Virus record (IMG/VR): IMGVR_UViG_3300037117_000082
Coordinates: 51,041-115,040 of that record
DNA length: 64,000 bases
Direction: 5' to 3' (one strand)
Origin: a virus
Part shown: positions 38,148-46,313 of the stretch, in pieces
Numbering within the stretch: position 1 is the stretch's first letter
Layout: every line of letters begins with the position of its first letter
Position numbers and translations under genes: made by a program
Notes under the pieces: model-generated
Database searches by the model: none
Told to the model about the DNA's origin: nothing
The model's input: the letters and a program-made list of their open reading frames with translations, nothing else

Positions 38148-39367
38148 TGGCGTGGACGGAAGATCGCTGGATCGTCAGGGTCGCGAACGATGACGGCAGC
38201 AAGACGGACGTGCACTCGTCCCGCTACGGCTATGGCCTGCGCTGGCGCGTCAGGTACGAGACGGCGGACGGCGCGGAGCGCAGCAGGTCGTTCGCGCGCA
38301 AGCCCGACGCCGACAGGTTCCGCACCGAGACGGAAGCGGACCTCATGCGCGGCACCTACCGCGACCCGGACGCCGGGAAGATAACCCTGCAGAGGTACGC
38401 CGGCCAGTGGCTGGAGAACCAGACCTTCGATGATTCAAGCCGGGAGAACATCGGCTACCGGATCGAGCACGTCAATGCCGGGCTCGGCGGCAAGCGCCTG
38501 GATCAGGTCACCCCGTCGATGGTGAACGCCTGGATGCGGGGACTGCGGCTGGCGCCGTCGACAAAGCGGCAGTGCCTGACGGCGCTGTCCAGCATCTTCG
38601 CCGCAGCCGTGGATGATGGCCGCGTGGCGGTCAACCCCTGCCGTGCCCGCTCGGTGAAGGCACCGAAGGCCGACCGGCACGAGGTCGTGCCGCTTGAGGA
38701 AGCCCATCTCGCGGGACTACGTGACGGATTTCCTGCCCGGTACCGGGCGATGGTGGACGCCGGCGCGGAGTGCGGGCTGCGGCAGGGCGAGATATTCGGC
38801 CTCTCCGTCGATGAGATTGACTTCCTGCACCGGGCCGTGCACGTCGTGCGGCAGGTAAAGATCGTCGGCGGCAGGATGGTGTTCGCCGCCCCGAAGGGCC
38901 GCAAGAAGCGTGACGTCCCGCTGCCCCGGCTCACTGCGGAGACGTTCGCTGAGCACGTCCGCAAGTTCCCGCCCGTCCCGGTCACGCTGCCCTGCCATGC
39001 GCCGGGCACCCGCCAGCACGGAAAGCCGGTCACGGTACGGCTGATCTTCACGTCGCCGGTCGCCCGGATGGCGGTGAGCCGGCACAGGTTCAATACCAAC
39101 GTCTGGAAGCCGGCGCTGAAGGCCGCGGGCATCCCGGCGACGCGGGAGAACGGGATGCACGTGCTGCGGCACTCCTACGCCTCGGCGCTCCTGCACCGCG
39201 GCGTGGACATCAAGCGCGTCGCCAAGTGCCTCGGCCACGACGATCCGGGATTCACTTTGCGGACCTACACGCACCTGATGGAGGGAGGCGATGAGCAAGT
39301 CCGCCAGGCCATCGACGCGGGAGCTACCGTACCCTCACCGGCCCCAGCGCTCCGAGAGGTTAGATAA
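38147..39367 (+). CDS. int: Tyrosine integrase
   Basis: 406 residues. Catalytic residues are visible: R212 (CGLRQGE), K250 (APKGRK), H338 and R341 (HVLRH), H364 (LGHDD) and Y374 (RTYTHL). N-terminal arm-binding region, then core-binding (~80-165) and catalytic domain. Complete. The overlap with the regulator suggests joint control. Integrates phage DNA at an unknown attB. Confidence 0.93.
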   Translation: MAWTEDRWIVRVANDDGSKTDVHSSRYGYGLRWRVRYETADGAERSRSFARKPDADRFRTETEADLMRGTYRDPDAGKITLQRYAGQWLENQTFDDSSRENIGYRIEHVNAGLGGKRLDQVTPSMVNAWMRGLRLAPSTKRQCLTALSSIFAAAVDDGRVAVNPCRARSVKAPKADRHEVVPLEEAHLAGLRDGFPARYRAMVDAGAECGLRQGEIFGLSVDEIDFLHRAVHVVRQVKIVGGRMVFAAPKGRKKRDVPLPRLTAETFAEHVRKFPPVPVTLPCHAPGTRQHGKPVTVRLIFTSPVARMAVSRHRFNTNVWKPALKAAGIPATRENGMHVLRHSYASALLHRGVDIKRVAKCLGHDDPGFTLRTYTHLMEGGDEQVRQAIDAGATVPSPAPALREVR

Positions 39368-39600
39368 GCGCAGGTCAGAGAGTTTACTGGCCCTAACGAC
39401 ATCCGACTGAACATCGCGATCCGGTGACCTGCGGAGCAAGATCAAGTACGGGTCTCAGCGGGGCTTACATCTCTTGGGTGTGCGCTCTCACATCCGGTTG
39501 AGTCCGGTTACCTACCGGCCCATGACCGGCCCAGGGGATTTGATCTTGACCGGCCCCGCCCACGCAGGGAAAGTCCCGCACCCCGCCACTACCCGTCACC
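39368..39600. other. Candidate attP region
   Basis: This gene-free stretch directly follows int and holds CAAGATCAA (39437-39445) and its inverse TTGATCTTG (39540-39548), three copies of ACCGGCCC (39514, 39525, 39549) and three TCCGGT. Such repeats fit integrase arm-binding sites; the core cannot be located without the host attB. Confidence 0.4.
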
Positions 39601-39671
39601 CGCCGCGCACTAGCGGTAGCGTGAAGCGCCCCGCCCCGAAGGTCCTGAATCCCCCAGGAAAGGAACGACCC

Positions 39672-40385
39672 TTGAGAATCGTAAGCCGCATCACCGCGGT
39701 AGCCGGCGCGACAGCCCTCGCGCTGAGCCTCACGGCAGCCTCCGCAGGTGCCGCCATTCACCCGTCGCCTGCCACGCCCGTGGGCCAGACCGTGACGGCC
39801 TCCACCAGCGTCACTGACCACCCGGACAGCGGCACGCAGGGCGACAACTGGGCGAATGACAACTTCACCCGGGTCGCCACGGTTAAGCGCCTCCCCGGCA
39901 CCGTCCCCCTCGCTGACTGCCCCGGTTCCACTACGGGGTTCTGCTACCCGTGGTCGGGCACCCTGACGGACTCCGGGCACTTCACCACGGTCGCCGGCGC
40001 CGATTCGCCGCGGACGACGACGCTGCTGGACCAGTCGCTCACCGGCACGTTCAGCGGCGGTAGCAAGACGATCCAGTTCTACAGCTCATGGAAGACCGCG
40101 AGCGCCGCGCTGGTGGCTAAGCACGTGGACGGCGAGGTGTCCAGCCGCGAGACCTCGACAGACTGGGTGGAGCAGTTCTTCGGCGGCACCGCGACGTTCG
40201 GCTCGGCTGCGAGCCCCGGTGACGTGGATCTCGGCCAGTGGTCGTGGAAGTACACGATGAACTTCGGGTCGAACAGCGCCTGCCCGAACGACGCCTACCA
40301 GTGGATTGACGCACTCGCCAGCGGCGACGGAGCGCAGAACGCGGACGGGAATGTCCTCACCCCGGATGCGGCCGACTGCACGTAG
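39672..40385 (+). CDS. Secreted protein of unknown function (cargo)
   Basis: 237 residues from a TTG at 39672, after GGAAAGGAA; a long upstream extension lacks such a site. Signal peptide RIVSRITAVAGATALALSLTAASAGAA, then a beta-rich body with four cysteines in two pairs, likely disulfides (DCPGSTTGFC; CPNDAYQW...DC). Lies between int and the lysis genes, a common place for lysogenic conversion genes. Confidence 0.65.
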   Translation: MRIVSRITAVAGATALALSLTAASAGAAIHPSPATPVGQTVTASTSVTDHPDSGTQGDNWANDNFTRVATVKRLPGTVPLADCPGSTTGFCYPWSGTLTDSGHFTTVAGADSPRTTTLLDQSLTGTFSGGSKTIQFYSSWKTASAALVAKHVDGEVSSRETSTDWVEQFFGGTATFGSAASPGDVDLGQWSWKYTMNFGSNSACPNDAYQWIDALASGDGAQNADGNVLTPDAADCT

Positions 40386-40411
40386 CCTCATAGCGCCTGT
40401 CTCAGGACAGC

Positions 40412-40466
40412 AAGAAGCCGCCCCGGTCCCTTAGCCCGTGATGGGCCAGGAACCGGGGCGGTTCTG
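40412..40466. terminator. Strong bidirectional terminator
   Basis: CCGCCCCGGT (40418-40427) pairs with ACCGGGGCGG (40452-40461), with an inner GCCC/GGGC; TTCTGC follows on the right and AAG-rich sequence on the left. Separates the rightward secreted-protein gene and the leftward late operon. Confidence 0.8.
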
Positions 40467-40481
40467 CTGCCTAGCTGAAGT

Positions 40482-40703
40482 TCAGGGCTTCGCCGGCACT
40501 CTCAGGATGATCTCGGCCGGCAGCGGCGACGAAGGCGCGAGCGTGCCGCTGAAAACACCGTTGATGTAGTCCGCCAGCCCGGCCGCGAACCGGCCGTCAC
40601 GCACCACCGTGAGCCGCAGGATCCGCCCCGCATCACAGCCGTGTGCCGTTGCAATGGCAGCAAGGGAGAGCTTGCCGTCAGAGCAGTAGTCGGTCACGCT
40701 CAC
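40482..40703 (-). CDS. Small protein after the endolysin
   Basis: 73 residues. DGKLSLAAIATAHGCDAGRILRLT ..PLPAEIILRVP resembles a LysM-like small domain, but the match is weak. It is the last cistron of the late operon and overlaps the amidase stop by 4 bases. May bind cell wall or be a lysis accessory. Confidence 0.5.
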   Translation of the reverse strand: MSVTDYCSDGKLSLAAIATAHGCDAGRILRLTVVRDGRFAAGLADYINGVFSGTLAPSSPLPAEIILRVPAKP

Positions 40704-41554
40704 TCGGCTGCCACGTCCACGTCCCCGGTTCCCGCGTCAGTACGGGTAACCCTGGCAGCGTGGCAGCCAGCAGGAGGGGATGCGATCCGGGAACCCTCAG
40801 CGCCGGCCCACGACAGGGCGACGGCGAGAATGTCGGCCTGGCCGTGGAACTCGACGGAAAGCTCAGCGGTGCCGGCGGCGCAGAACCTCAGCGCCGTGGC
40901 GCCCTCCGGGACGGCTACCGGGGTCACTGCCCCGGCACCTGAGTTGAGCAGCATGGGTCCTTCTCTCCTGAGTTTCGGCTTCTTGGGCTTGGGCGGCTCG
41001 CCGGCGCGGATGGCCTTAGCGATCCTGATCAGTTCGGGCCTCTGTGCCTTGCGGACGTCGCCGGGGCACTCCGGGTGATCACCCCACGGAACTCCGCCGT
41101 CCCCGTGGGTGATGAGCCCGGTACCGCTCACGTTGTCGGTGATCACCAGCGGGAAGCCGTCGTAGGCCGAGCACGCTTCGAGGATCTGCGCGAACGTCGC
41201 GAGCTGGGGCGCCGTCATCGGCTGCCCGGTCTTGGTCTTGTCCTCGTTCTCGCAGCTGCGCCAGTAGGGGTTGCCGTCGCCTTCGGCCCACGCGACGAGG
41301 CCGCGGCCCACGGGAAGAAACTGCTGGGCAGCGCCGTCTTCCGATACTCCGAAAAACGCGGAGACCTCGGTAGCGGGGTTCATGAAGGTCTCGACGGTGC
41401 CCGCCGTGAACCCGTCCTCGGTGTGCTGCACCATCCCCTGCGCCTTGCTGGCGAACCCGGACGGGTAGTGGTTCGGCGACATGTAGTGCGTGATGCCGAT
41501 CGGGCCGCGGAGCCAGCCATCGGCGTCGAAGTGGCAGCGTCCTGGAATGGTCAC
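40700..41554 (-). CDS. Endolysin: N-acetylmuramoyl-L-alanine amidase-like
   Basis: 284 residues. The amidase_2/PGRP pattern is present: GMVQHTEDGFTAG (zinc ligand H44), FFGVSEDGAAQQFLPVG, LITHGDGG and PWGDHPECPGDV. The C-terminal ~90 residues are a separate beta-rich, basic region that may bind the cell wall. Cleaves the amide link between muramic acid and peptide. Downstream of membrane proteins, the usual lysis order. Confidence 0.85.
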   Translation of the reverse strand: MTIPGRCHFDADGWLRGPIGITHYMSPNHYPSGFASKAQGMVQHTEDGFTAGTVETFMNPATEVSAFFGVSEDGAAQQFLPVGRGLVAWAEGDGNPYWRSCENEDKTKTGQPMTAPQLATFAQILEACSAYDGFPLVITDNVSGTGLITHGDGGVPWGDHPECPGDVRKAQRPELIRIAKAIRAGEPPKPKKPKLRREGPMLLNSGAGAVTPVAVPEGATALRFCAAGTAELSVEFHGQADILAVALSWAGAEGSRIASPPAGCHAARVTRTDAGTGDVDVAAE

Positions 41555-42123
41555 GCCTTCCCCTTCCCCGGTGCCCGCAGCTTCGGTCCCGCCGCCGTCG
41601 CCGCAGCGACCTTGGCCGCCGTGGTGCCCTTCGCGGGCGCCAGTACCTCGGCAGGCGCGGCCAGCGCCCTTGCTGCTGCCTCAGTGCGCGAGGTCTCGGC
41701 CGCGATCAGCCGCTCGAGGATGGCGTCCTGCGCGGCGAGGTGGTCCTGGAGTTGCATGCACTCGTGCAGCACCATCTCCGCGTCCTGGTAGGTGGCCTCC
41801 GCCCGCTTATCCGCGCCCGCCGCACCGAGGTTCTGGCCCAGCTGCAGGACGGCCAGCATGACGAGCTGGATGAACGTCTGGGACACCCAGGCCACGATCA
41901 GCAGCGAGCGGGCGGGCAGCGCGCTGAAGCCCAGCACGCCGGGCAGCGCGATGAGCGCCAGCAGGGCGAACAGGTAGGCCGCCTGCATGGTCCCGACGAG
42001 GGCTGTCAGCCGCAGCGCGATCCTGCCGTTGGCGCCCCCGCCTGCCTGGTCGGCTACCTTCACCGGCCCTGCCTCGGCGCGCTGGTGACGCCAGGGATGG
42101 GGGACGTGCTGGTATGCGCTCAC
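41551..42123 (-). CDS. Membrane protein upstream of the endolysin (holin candidate)
   Basis: 190 residues from the GTG at 42123, preceded by AAGGAGG 4 bases away; starts further upstream would fall inside a hairpin. Two membrane segments near residues 38-65 and 72-98, then a coiled-coil-like cytoplasmic tail (QDAEMVLHECMQLQDHLAAQDAILERLI). Topology and location suggest a holin or lysis regulator; a lone DUF1003-like match is the alternative. Confidence 0.6.
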   Translation of the reverse strand: MSAYQHVPHPWRHQRAEAGPVKVADQAGGGANGRIALRLTALVGTMQAAYLFALLALIALPGVLGFSALPARSLLIVAWVSQTFIQLVMLAVLQLGQNLGAAGADKRAEATYQDAEMVLHECMQLQDHLAAQDAILERLIAAETSRTEAAARALAAPAEVLAPAKGTTAAKVAAATAAGPKLRAPGKGKA

Positions 42124-42148
42124 GCGGCCTCCTTGGCGCTGAGATGGG

Positions 42149-42183
42149 ATGCCCGGAGCCGCTCCCTCGGCGGCTCCGGGCAT
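42149..42183 (-). terminator. Hairpin in the lysis operon
   Basis: ATGCCCGGAGCCGC (42149-42162) pairs perfectly with GCGGCTCCGGGCAT (42170-42183) across 7 bases. Lies between the Ig-like gene stop and the membrane-protein start; it may cut or slow the late transcript. Confidence 0.7.
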
Positions 42184-42190
42184 GCGGCGG

Positions 42191-42730
42191 CTACTCCGCG
42201 ACCGGGGTGCCCGGCGTCAGGACGAGCTGCGTGACCGGGCCGGCCGTGACCAGGATCTGATCCGAGGCGGACAGGGTGCCGTCGGTCACGCTGATGTTCG
42301 CGGTGCCGGGATCGACGGCGGCGAACACGCAGGACAGCGTGTCGGCGGACGGGGTGAGGGTGACCACGGCGCCGTTGTCGTCGCTGGACCAGGTGAGGGT
42401 GTCGGAAACCGCGACGCCCTTGCTGTCCTCCGCGGCTACCGAGTAGGTCACGGCCTCGCTGTCGGTCATGGTTACGGACATGTCGTTTTCTCCTTGGTGC
42501 TTCGTTGGCACGCCGGGACCGGGATGGCCTTCGGCGAAGGTGAAAGGCGCGGGCCGCAGCCGCAGCCGCGCGGGCCGGGCCAGCAGCCAGTTAGCGAACT
42601 GCCCTGCCGTGGCCAGGACGCGCTCAGGCAGCGGCTGCTGCTGGAACGGCTGCCACGGCTGGTCGTGTGCCGCGTGCAGTTCCACGGCGAGCCTCAGCCC
42701 TTCGAGGCGCGCGGCATTTACGTCGGTCAC
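42191..42730 (-). CDS. Ig-like-domain protein with N-terminal helical region; possible internal start
   Basis: 179 residues from a GTG at 42730 (GGAGG 7 bases away). The C-terminal 96 residues (from an internal ATG at 42481 with AAGGAG) are Ig-like: VSDTLTWSSDDNGAVVTL..ISVTDGTLSASDQILVTAGPVTQLVLTPG. The first 83 residues are helical and look like a separate small protein with the stop codon lost. Two forms could be made. Virion decoration is a possible role. Confidence 0.55.
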   Translation of the reverse strand: MTDVNAARLEGLRLAVELHAAHDQPWQPFQQQPLPERVLATAGQFANWLLARPARLRLRPAPFTFAEGHPGPGVPTKHQGENDMSVTMTDSEAVTYSVAAEDSKGVAVSDTLTWSSDDNGAVVTLTPSADTLSCVFAAVDPGTANISVTDGTLSASDQILVTAGPVTQLVLTPGTPVAE

Positions 42731-42796
42731 GGGGCAGCCTCCGGGCATGAGGGAACGCGCCGGGGATGCCCCGGCAGGGACGTGCGGATCCGGGAA

Positions 42797-42994
42797 TCAG
42801 GGGCCGGCGAAACCAGCTGCGGCCCACAGGGCGAGACCCGCGGCGACCAGGCCGAGAGCGGCGCCACCGGAGATCTTGATGGTCCCGAATGCCTCAAGCG
42901 CCGCGAGGATGAAGCACAGGATCGCGGCGATGACGAACAGGGTGCCGAAGTTCACGCCGCTGTAATGGCGGCGCGGGGTTGTCTCGTTACTCAC
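42797..42994 (-). CDS. Two-span membrane protein (holin-like)
   Basis: 65 residues from a GTG after AGGAGG. Two hydrophobic segments: FGTLFVIAAILCFILAAL and AALGLVAAGLALWAAAGF. Size and position in the late operon fit a phage holin. The short basic N-terminus is cytoplasmic. Confidence 0.65.
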   Translation of the reverse strand: MSNETTPRRHYSGVNFGTLFVIAAILCFILAALEAFGTIKISGGAALGLVAAGLALWAAAGFAGP

Positions 42995-43031
42995 GGGTAC
43001 CTCCTGGTGATGGGCTTGTGATGGTGCGTCC

Positions 43032-43517
43032 TCAGCGGGAGTTGCAGCCCAGGTCGGCTCCTAGCTGGTCGAGCGTCGCGTGGAGGCGCTGGTCATAGGC
43101 TCGACTTGGATTAGCCGCCGGGTTGCCGGCCGGCGGCCTCAGTGCCGCGAGTTCCCGCATGGTGGTGCAGATCTTGCGCTCGACCATCGCGCTCTGCCGC
43201 TGCGCTGCCGTCTGCCCGGCTCTCTGCGCGGCCTGGGATGCCGTTGCCAGGTGCCAGGACCAGAACAGGTTGACGGCAGCGAGAGCGAACATCAGCACGA
43301 ACAGGGACGCGAACGCGCGGCGGATCCGGGGCGGGATGACGCCGGGGATACCCTTCGCGCCTGCTGCGCCCGTGGCGCCGCGCTCGCCCTGGTCGCCCTG
43401 GTCGCCCTGGTCGCCCTGGTCGCCCTGGTCGCCGTGCTCGCCCTGCTCACCGCGCGGCGGGCGCGGGTCGATGCCCAGCCGCCAGTCCCCGGTGCCGGGC
43501 GCCGGCCCCTCACTCAC
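43032..43517 (-). CDS. Membrane-anchored protein with collagen-like repeat
   Basis: 161 residues from a GTG at 43517. Gly-x-x repeats (GEQGEHGDQGDQGDQG) near residues 23-45 lead into a GATGAAGAKGIPG linker, then one membrane segment (SLFVLMFALAAVNLFWSWHL) and a C-terminal helical region with two cysteines. The repeat DNA is five perfect 9-base units. Could be a spacer or fibre-type protein; function unknown. Confidence 0.6.
   Translation of the reverse strand: MSEGPAPGTGDWRLGIDPRPPRGEQGEHGDQGDQGDQGDQGDQGERGATGAAGAKGIPGVIPPRIRRAFASLFVLMFALAAVNLFWSWHLATASQAAQRAGQTAAQRQSAMVERKICTTMRELAALRPPAGNPAANPSRAYDQRLHATLDQLGADLGCNSR
43384..43428 (-). repeat. Five perfect 9-base tandem repeats
   Basis: TCGCCCTGG repeats five times without a mismatch inside the collagen-like gene, so repeat number may vary by slippage in multiples of three codons, keeping frame. 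Confidence 0.8.
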
Positions 43518-43779
43518 CGGACGCCCCCGGCGGCGATGAAGGCGATGGCAGTGATCCCGGCTCCCCACCAGAAGGCGATGAGGGCAAGGTGCCCGAAGCG
43601 CCAGGCCCTGGCAGCAGTGCCCTCACGTGCTCGGCCACGCTCGGCACGGTGAGTGCCAGGCCCGCGCCGATCAGGAGCCCGTCCGGGTGCGCCGAGCGGA
43701 TCTGCGACCAGATCGTCACCACGCCAAGCCCGGTCAGCAGTACGTCCTTGATTACCAGCCAGCATGTACCCCAACGCAA
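43510..43779 (-). CDS. Membrane protein, proline-rich tail
   Basis: 89 residues from a TTG at 43777-43779. Two hydrophobic stretches, VIKDVLLTGLGVVTIW and LLIGAGLALTVPSVA, then a proline/glycine-rich tail. The alternate frame with an ATG at 43774 has no such pattern. Overlaps the collagen-like gene by 8 bases. Likely lysis-associated or a late membrane protein. Confidence 0.6.
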   Translation of the reverse strand: MRWGTCWLVIKDVLLTGLGVVTIWSQIRSAHPDGLLIGAGLALTVPSVAEHVRALLPGPGASGTLPSSPSGGEPGSLPSPSSPPGASGE

Positions 43780-43859
43780 GCTCGCCCCCTATTTCGTGCC
43801 GGCCAGGACACTCCGCTCATGCGCTCCCTTGCTGACGTGCTTGGCATAAACGAGACAAA

Positions 43860-44372
43860 CTACTGCGAAATATAGCTTATTTCGATGGAGGGGTACCGTC
43901 CCGGCGCGGACACGTCGATGCTCACTGACGCCGAGGTCCATGCCTCGCCCTGCACCGTGTCAATCCCGCCGATCAGGAAGATCAGCAGGGATGCCCCGGT
44001 GCCGCCCTCGGTGGAACTGGTGCAGGTGACTTCCGACATTTCGTACGGGGCGTAGGAGATGAGGGGCACTGCCTCGGTGATCGTGACCGCCGTCGAGATC
44101 GAGTGCTGGAGGGTGATCTCGTACCAGCCGGTGAACGGCGCCAGCCACGCGAAGGTGCTGCCATTCCACCCGCCCCACGGGTCTTCGAGGACCGTGTCGT
44201 ACTCGATGAGCGTGAAGCCGGACAGCGACTGGCTGGTGTGCTGCTCGGCGCGGAACACGACCTGCGTGGTGAGGAACCCGAAGCTGTCCTGAATCCAGTT
44301 GTTCATGTCGGACGGCAATGGCGGGTAGCCGGCCGGGAACACGGGGACCGGCGGCGGCGAGTAGAGGGTCAT
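43860..44372 (-). CDS. Minor tail / structural protein
   Basis: 170 residues. Beta-rich with FTLIEYDTVLEDPWGGWNG, WYEITLQHSIST; a TNF/C1q-like surface protein is possible. Adjacent to the 384-residue tail protein and following it without a gap, so probably a receptor-side tail component. No catalytic motif. Confidence 0.6.
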   Translation of the reverse strand: MTLYSPPPVPVFPAGYPPLPSDMNNWIQDSFGFLTTQVVFRAEQHTSQSLSGFTLIEYDTVLEDPWGGWNGSTFAWLAPFTGWYEITLQHSISTAVTITEAVPLISYAPYEMSEVTCTSSTEGGTGASLLIFLIGGIDTVQGEAWTSASVSIDVSAPGRYPSIEISYISQ

Positions 44373-45527
44373 TCAGGCCGCCTCGAACACGATGATGATC
44401 CGCGACAGCCAGGAGCCGCTGGTGTTGAGCGCGTTCGACGCCGCCGAGGAGTCCTTCTGGAACCCGGCGAGCCGGATCGTGTCACCCGCGTTGAGCCGCA
44501 GCCGGCGCCGCACGTTGTTCACGCTCACGGTGGATGCGTTCGTGGCCATCGTCCCGCCCCAGATCGTGTACGTGGACCCCGAGTTGTAGTTGCTGCTGTT
44601 CACGGTCAGCCCGGCGGCCATCGACACCGCCCCGGCGGCGGTGGTTAGCGCTACCTGCCCGTAGGCGTAGTAGAGGCCGGAGACCGGAGCGGTCCACGTG
44701 CTGTTACCCGTGTCCCACGCGCCGTAGGTGTCGACGGCGGTGGAGTTGCTGCCCATCGCTATCGTCGTCCCGGTGCCGGGGACCGCGCTCTGGGACGCGA
44801 GGTTCTGCGAGGCTTCCTGCTGCGCCTCGAACACGGGCGGGTAGATCAGGAAGTTGATCGTGTCCCGCACGTTGGCGTTCATGAAGGCATGCCCGAGGAC
44901 CGTGGGCGGGGAAGGCCAGGAGGGGTTGGCGGGGACGGGCAGCGGCTCGCTGCCGGTCAGGGCGCCCACCCACCGGGCCGACATGTAGGGGAACTTCGTG
45001 GCACTGTTGGTCAGGGCAGCCGGGCTGCCGGAGGACTGGTAGACGGCGGCCTGCATGAAGTCGCCGGACCCGTAGCCGGGGATGGCGACCGTCATCAGCT
45101 TCGCCGCGGTGGCCGTCGTGGCGTGGCCGTTGTTGTTCGGGGTCCGCATCCCGCCGAACCAGATCTGCGGGCCGCCGCCCTGGACGCCGCCGATCTGCGC
45201 CGACAGGGTGCCGGCCGGGGGGCTGCCGGTGTTCACCAGCGGGACCGTGGCCTCGCACAGGTAGTAGCCAGTCAGCATCCCGTAGTACCGGGACGGGTCG
45301 GTGTCGATCTGGTGGCCGCTGAAATTGTCGTATAGCTCGGTATCGAGCGTGATGGTCGTGGTGGTTGAGTCAGGAATTATCTGGTTGGCGACCGTCTGCT
45401 CGCCGATGAACATGGGCCGCGCCGCCAGCAGGGCGACGGCGTCGGACACCTGGGCACGGAGCGCGGGGGCAAGGACCAGTTCCTCACTGCTCCAGGTGGT
45501 GGCTACGGGCAGCGAGGGGAGGGGCAT
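44373..45527 (-). CDS. Minor tail protein
   Basis: 384 residues, beta-rich and threonine/serine-rich. The C-terminal ~130 residues (TWTAPVSGLYYAYGQVALTTAAGAVSMAAGLTV...RLNAGDTIRLAGFQKDSS) have a C1q/TNF-like pattern with a repeat-like loop, common in receptor-binding tail proteins. Downstream of the HNH insertion at 45635. Likely contacts the host. Confidence 0.65.
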   Translation of the reverse strand: MPLPSLPVATTWSSEELVLAPALRAQVSDAVALLAARPMFIGEQTVANQIIPDSTTTTITLDTELYDNFSGHQIDTDPSRYYGMLTGYYLCEATVPLVNTGSPPAGTLSAQIGGVQGGGPQIWFGGMRTPNNNGHATTATAAKLMTVAIPGYGSGDFMQAAVYQSSGSPAALTNSATKFPYMSARWVGALTGSEPLPVPANPSWPSPPTVLGHAFMNANVRDTINFLIYPPVFEAQQEASQNLASQSAVPGTGTTIAMGSNSTAVDTYGAWDTGNSTWTAPVSGLYYAYGQVALTTAAGAVSMAAGLTVNSSNYNSGSTYTIWGGTMATNASTVSVNNVRRRLRLNAGDTIRLAGFQKDSSAASNALNTSGSWLSRIIIVFEAA

Positions 45528-45556
45528 TGCTCACCCCGCCTGCACCGATCTTGCGC

Positions 45557-45562
45557 TAGAAT
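45557..45562 (+). promoter_or_regulatory. Candidate promoter of the plus-strand HNH gene
   Basis: TAGAAT (45557-45562), with TTGCGC immediately before, lies upstream of a hairpin leader and the ATG at 45635. TAGAGG follows as an alternative. The gene needs its own promoter, being opposed to the late operon. Confidence 0.45.
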
Positions 45563-45571
45563 AGAGGTACG

Positions 45572-45607
45572 AAAAACCCCGGCGACGGCGGCTTAGACCG
45601 TCCCGGG
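45572..45607 (-). terminator. Hairpin: minus-strand terminator / plus-strand leader stem
   Basis: CCCGG-c-GACGG pairs with CCGTC-CCGGG (45578-45607). On the minus strand it is followed by GTTTTTC, a valid late-operon terminator; on the plus strand it is a 5' stem just after the predicted start of the HNH message. Confidence 0.6.
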
Positions 45608-45634
45608 CTCGGCCGATCTGGATAGGAGACCGAC

Positions 45635-46309
45635 ATGAGTGATGTTACGCCCGAAACCTGGCTGCCGGTGGTTGGGTTCGGCGAGGGGTTCTATGAGGTC
45701 TCCGACCTTGGCCGTGTCCGCAGCCTTCACCACGGACGGCAGCGGATTCTCAGGCCGGGCACCAGCGGCACATCCCGCAAAAAGGGCTACCCGATGCTGA
45801 TCCTCTACGTGGACGGGCTGCGGGAGAAGCGGTTCGTGCACAAGCTTGTCGCCGAGGCGTTCATCGGGCCGTGCCCCGAGGGTGAGGAAATCCGCCACAA
45901 GGACGGGAACCACCAGAACCCGGCGGCATCCAATCTGCTCTACGGGACTTCGCACGAAAACCACATGGATGCCGTGGAGCACGGCACATGGTTCTGGTCA
46001 CAGCGAACCCAGTGCAGCAGCGGACACGAGTACACCGAAGCCAACACCTACTGGCATGAGGGGCATCGCGTCTGCCGCAAGTGCCGCGCGGCGCGGGTCA
46101 CTGAATGGAACGAGCGCAATCCGGAGTACAGCGCTGCGTATAAGCGGAGCAAGCGCCAGCGGCGCGGGCAGTGGCGCAAGGATCTAACCCACTGCAAGCA
46201 CGGCCATGAGTTCACGCCCGAGAACACGATCGTGACCAGCAAGCAGCGCCGCTGCCGGACCTGCAAGAACGAAGAGGACGCTCGCTACCGCCAGCGGAAA
46301 AAGGGATAG
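45635..46309 (+). CDS. NUMOD4/HNH homing endonuclease
   Basis: 224 residues. The N-terminal NUMOD4 (WLPVVGFGEGFYEVSDLGRVRSL) is followed by HNH (VHKLVAEAFIGPCPEGEEIRHKDGNHQNPAASNLLYGT) with H, N and N in order. Two C-terminal zinc repeats with C-x2-GH...C-x2-C spacing (CSSGHEYT..CRKC, CKHGHEFT..CRTC). GGATAGGAG lies 6 bases before the ATG. It is inserted opposite to the tail genes and close to their ends, a free-standing homing gene. Confidence 0.85.
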   Translation: MSDVTPETWLPVVGFGEGFYEVSDLGRVRSLHHGRQRILRPGTSGTSRKKGYPMLILYVDGLREKRFVHKLVAEAFIGPCPEGEEIRHKDGNHQNPAASNLLYGTSHENHMDAVEHGTWFWSQRTQCSSGHEYTEANTYWHEGHRVCRKCRAARVTEWNERNPEYSAAYKRSKRQRRGQWRKDLTHCKHGHEFTPENTIVTSKQRRCRTCKNEEDARYRQRKKG

Positions 46310-46313
46310 ACAT

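Noticed and set aside
43514-43774. Alternative leftward frame with an ATG start
   Set aside because: Mostly basic, alanine/arginine-rich text; the TTG-started frame carries two hydrophobic segments expected in this operon.
45528-46313. Group I intron or intein hosting the HNH gene
   Set aside because: Both neighbouring tail genes end or start cleanly (normal C-terminus, normal ATG), so the HNH gene is a free-standing insertion between genes, not inside one.
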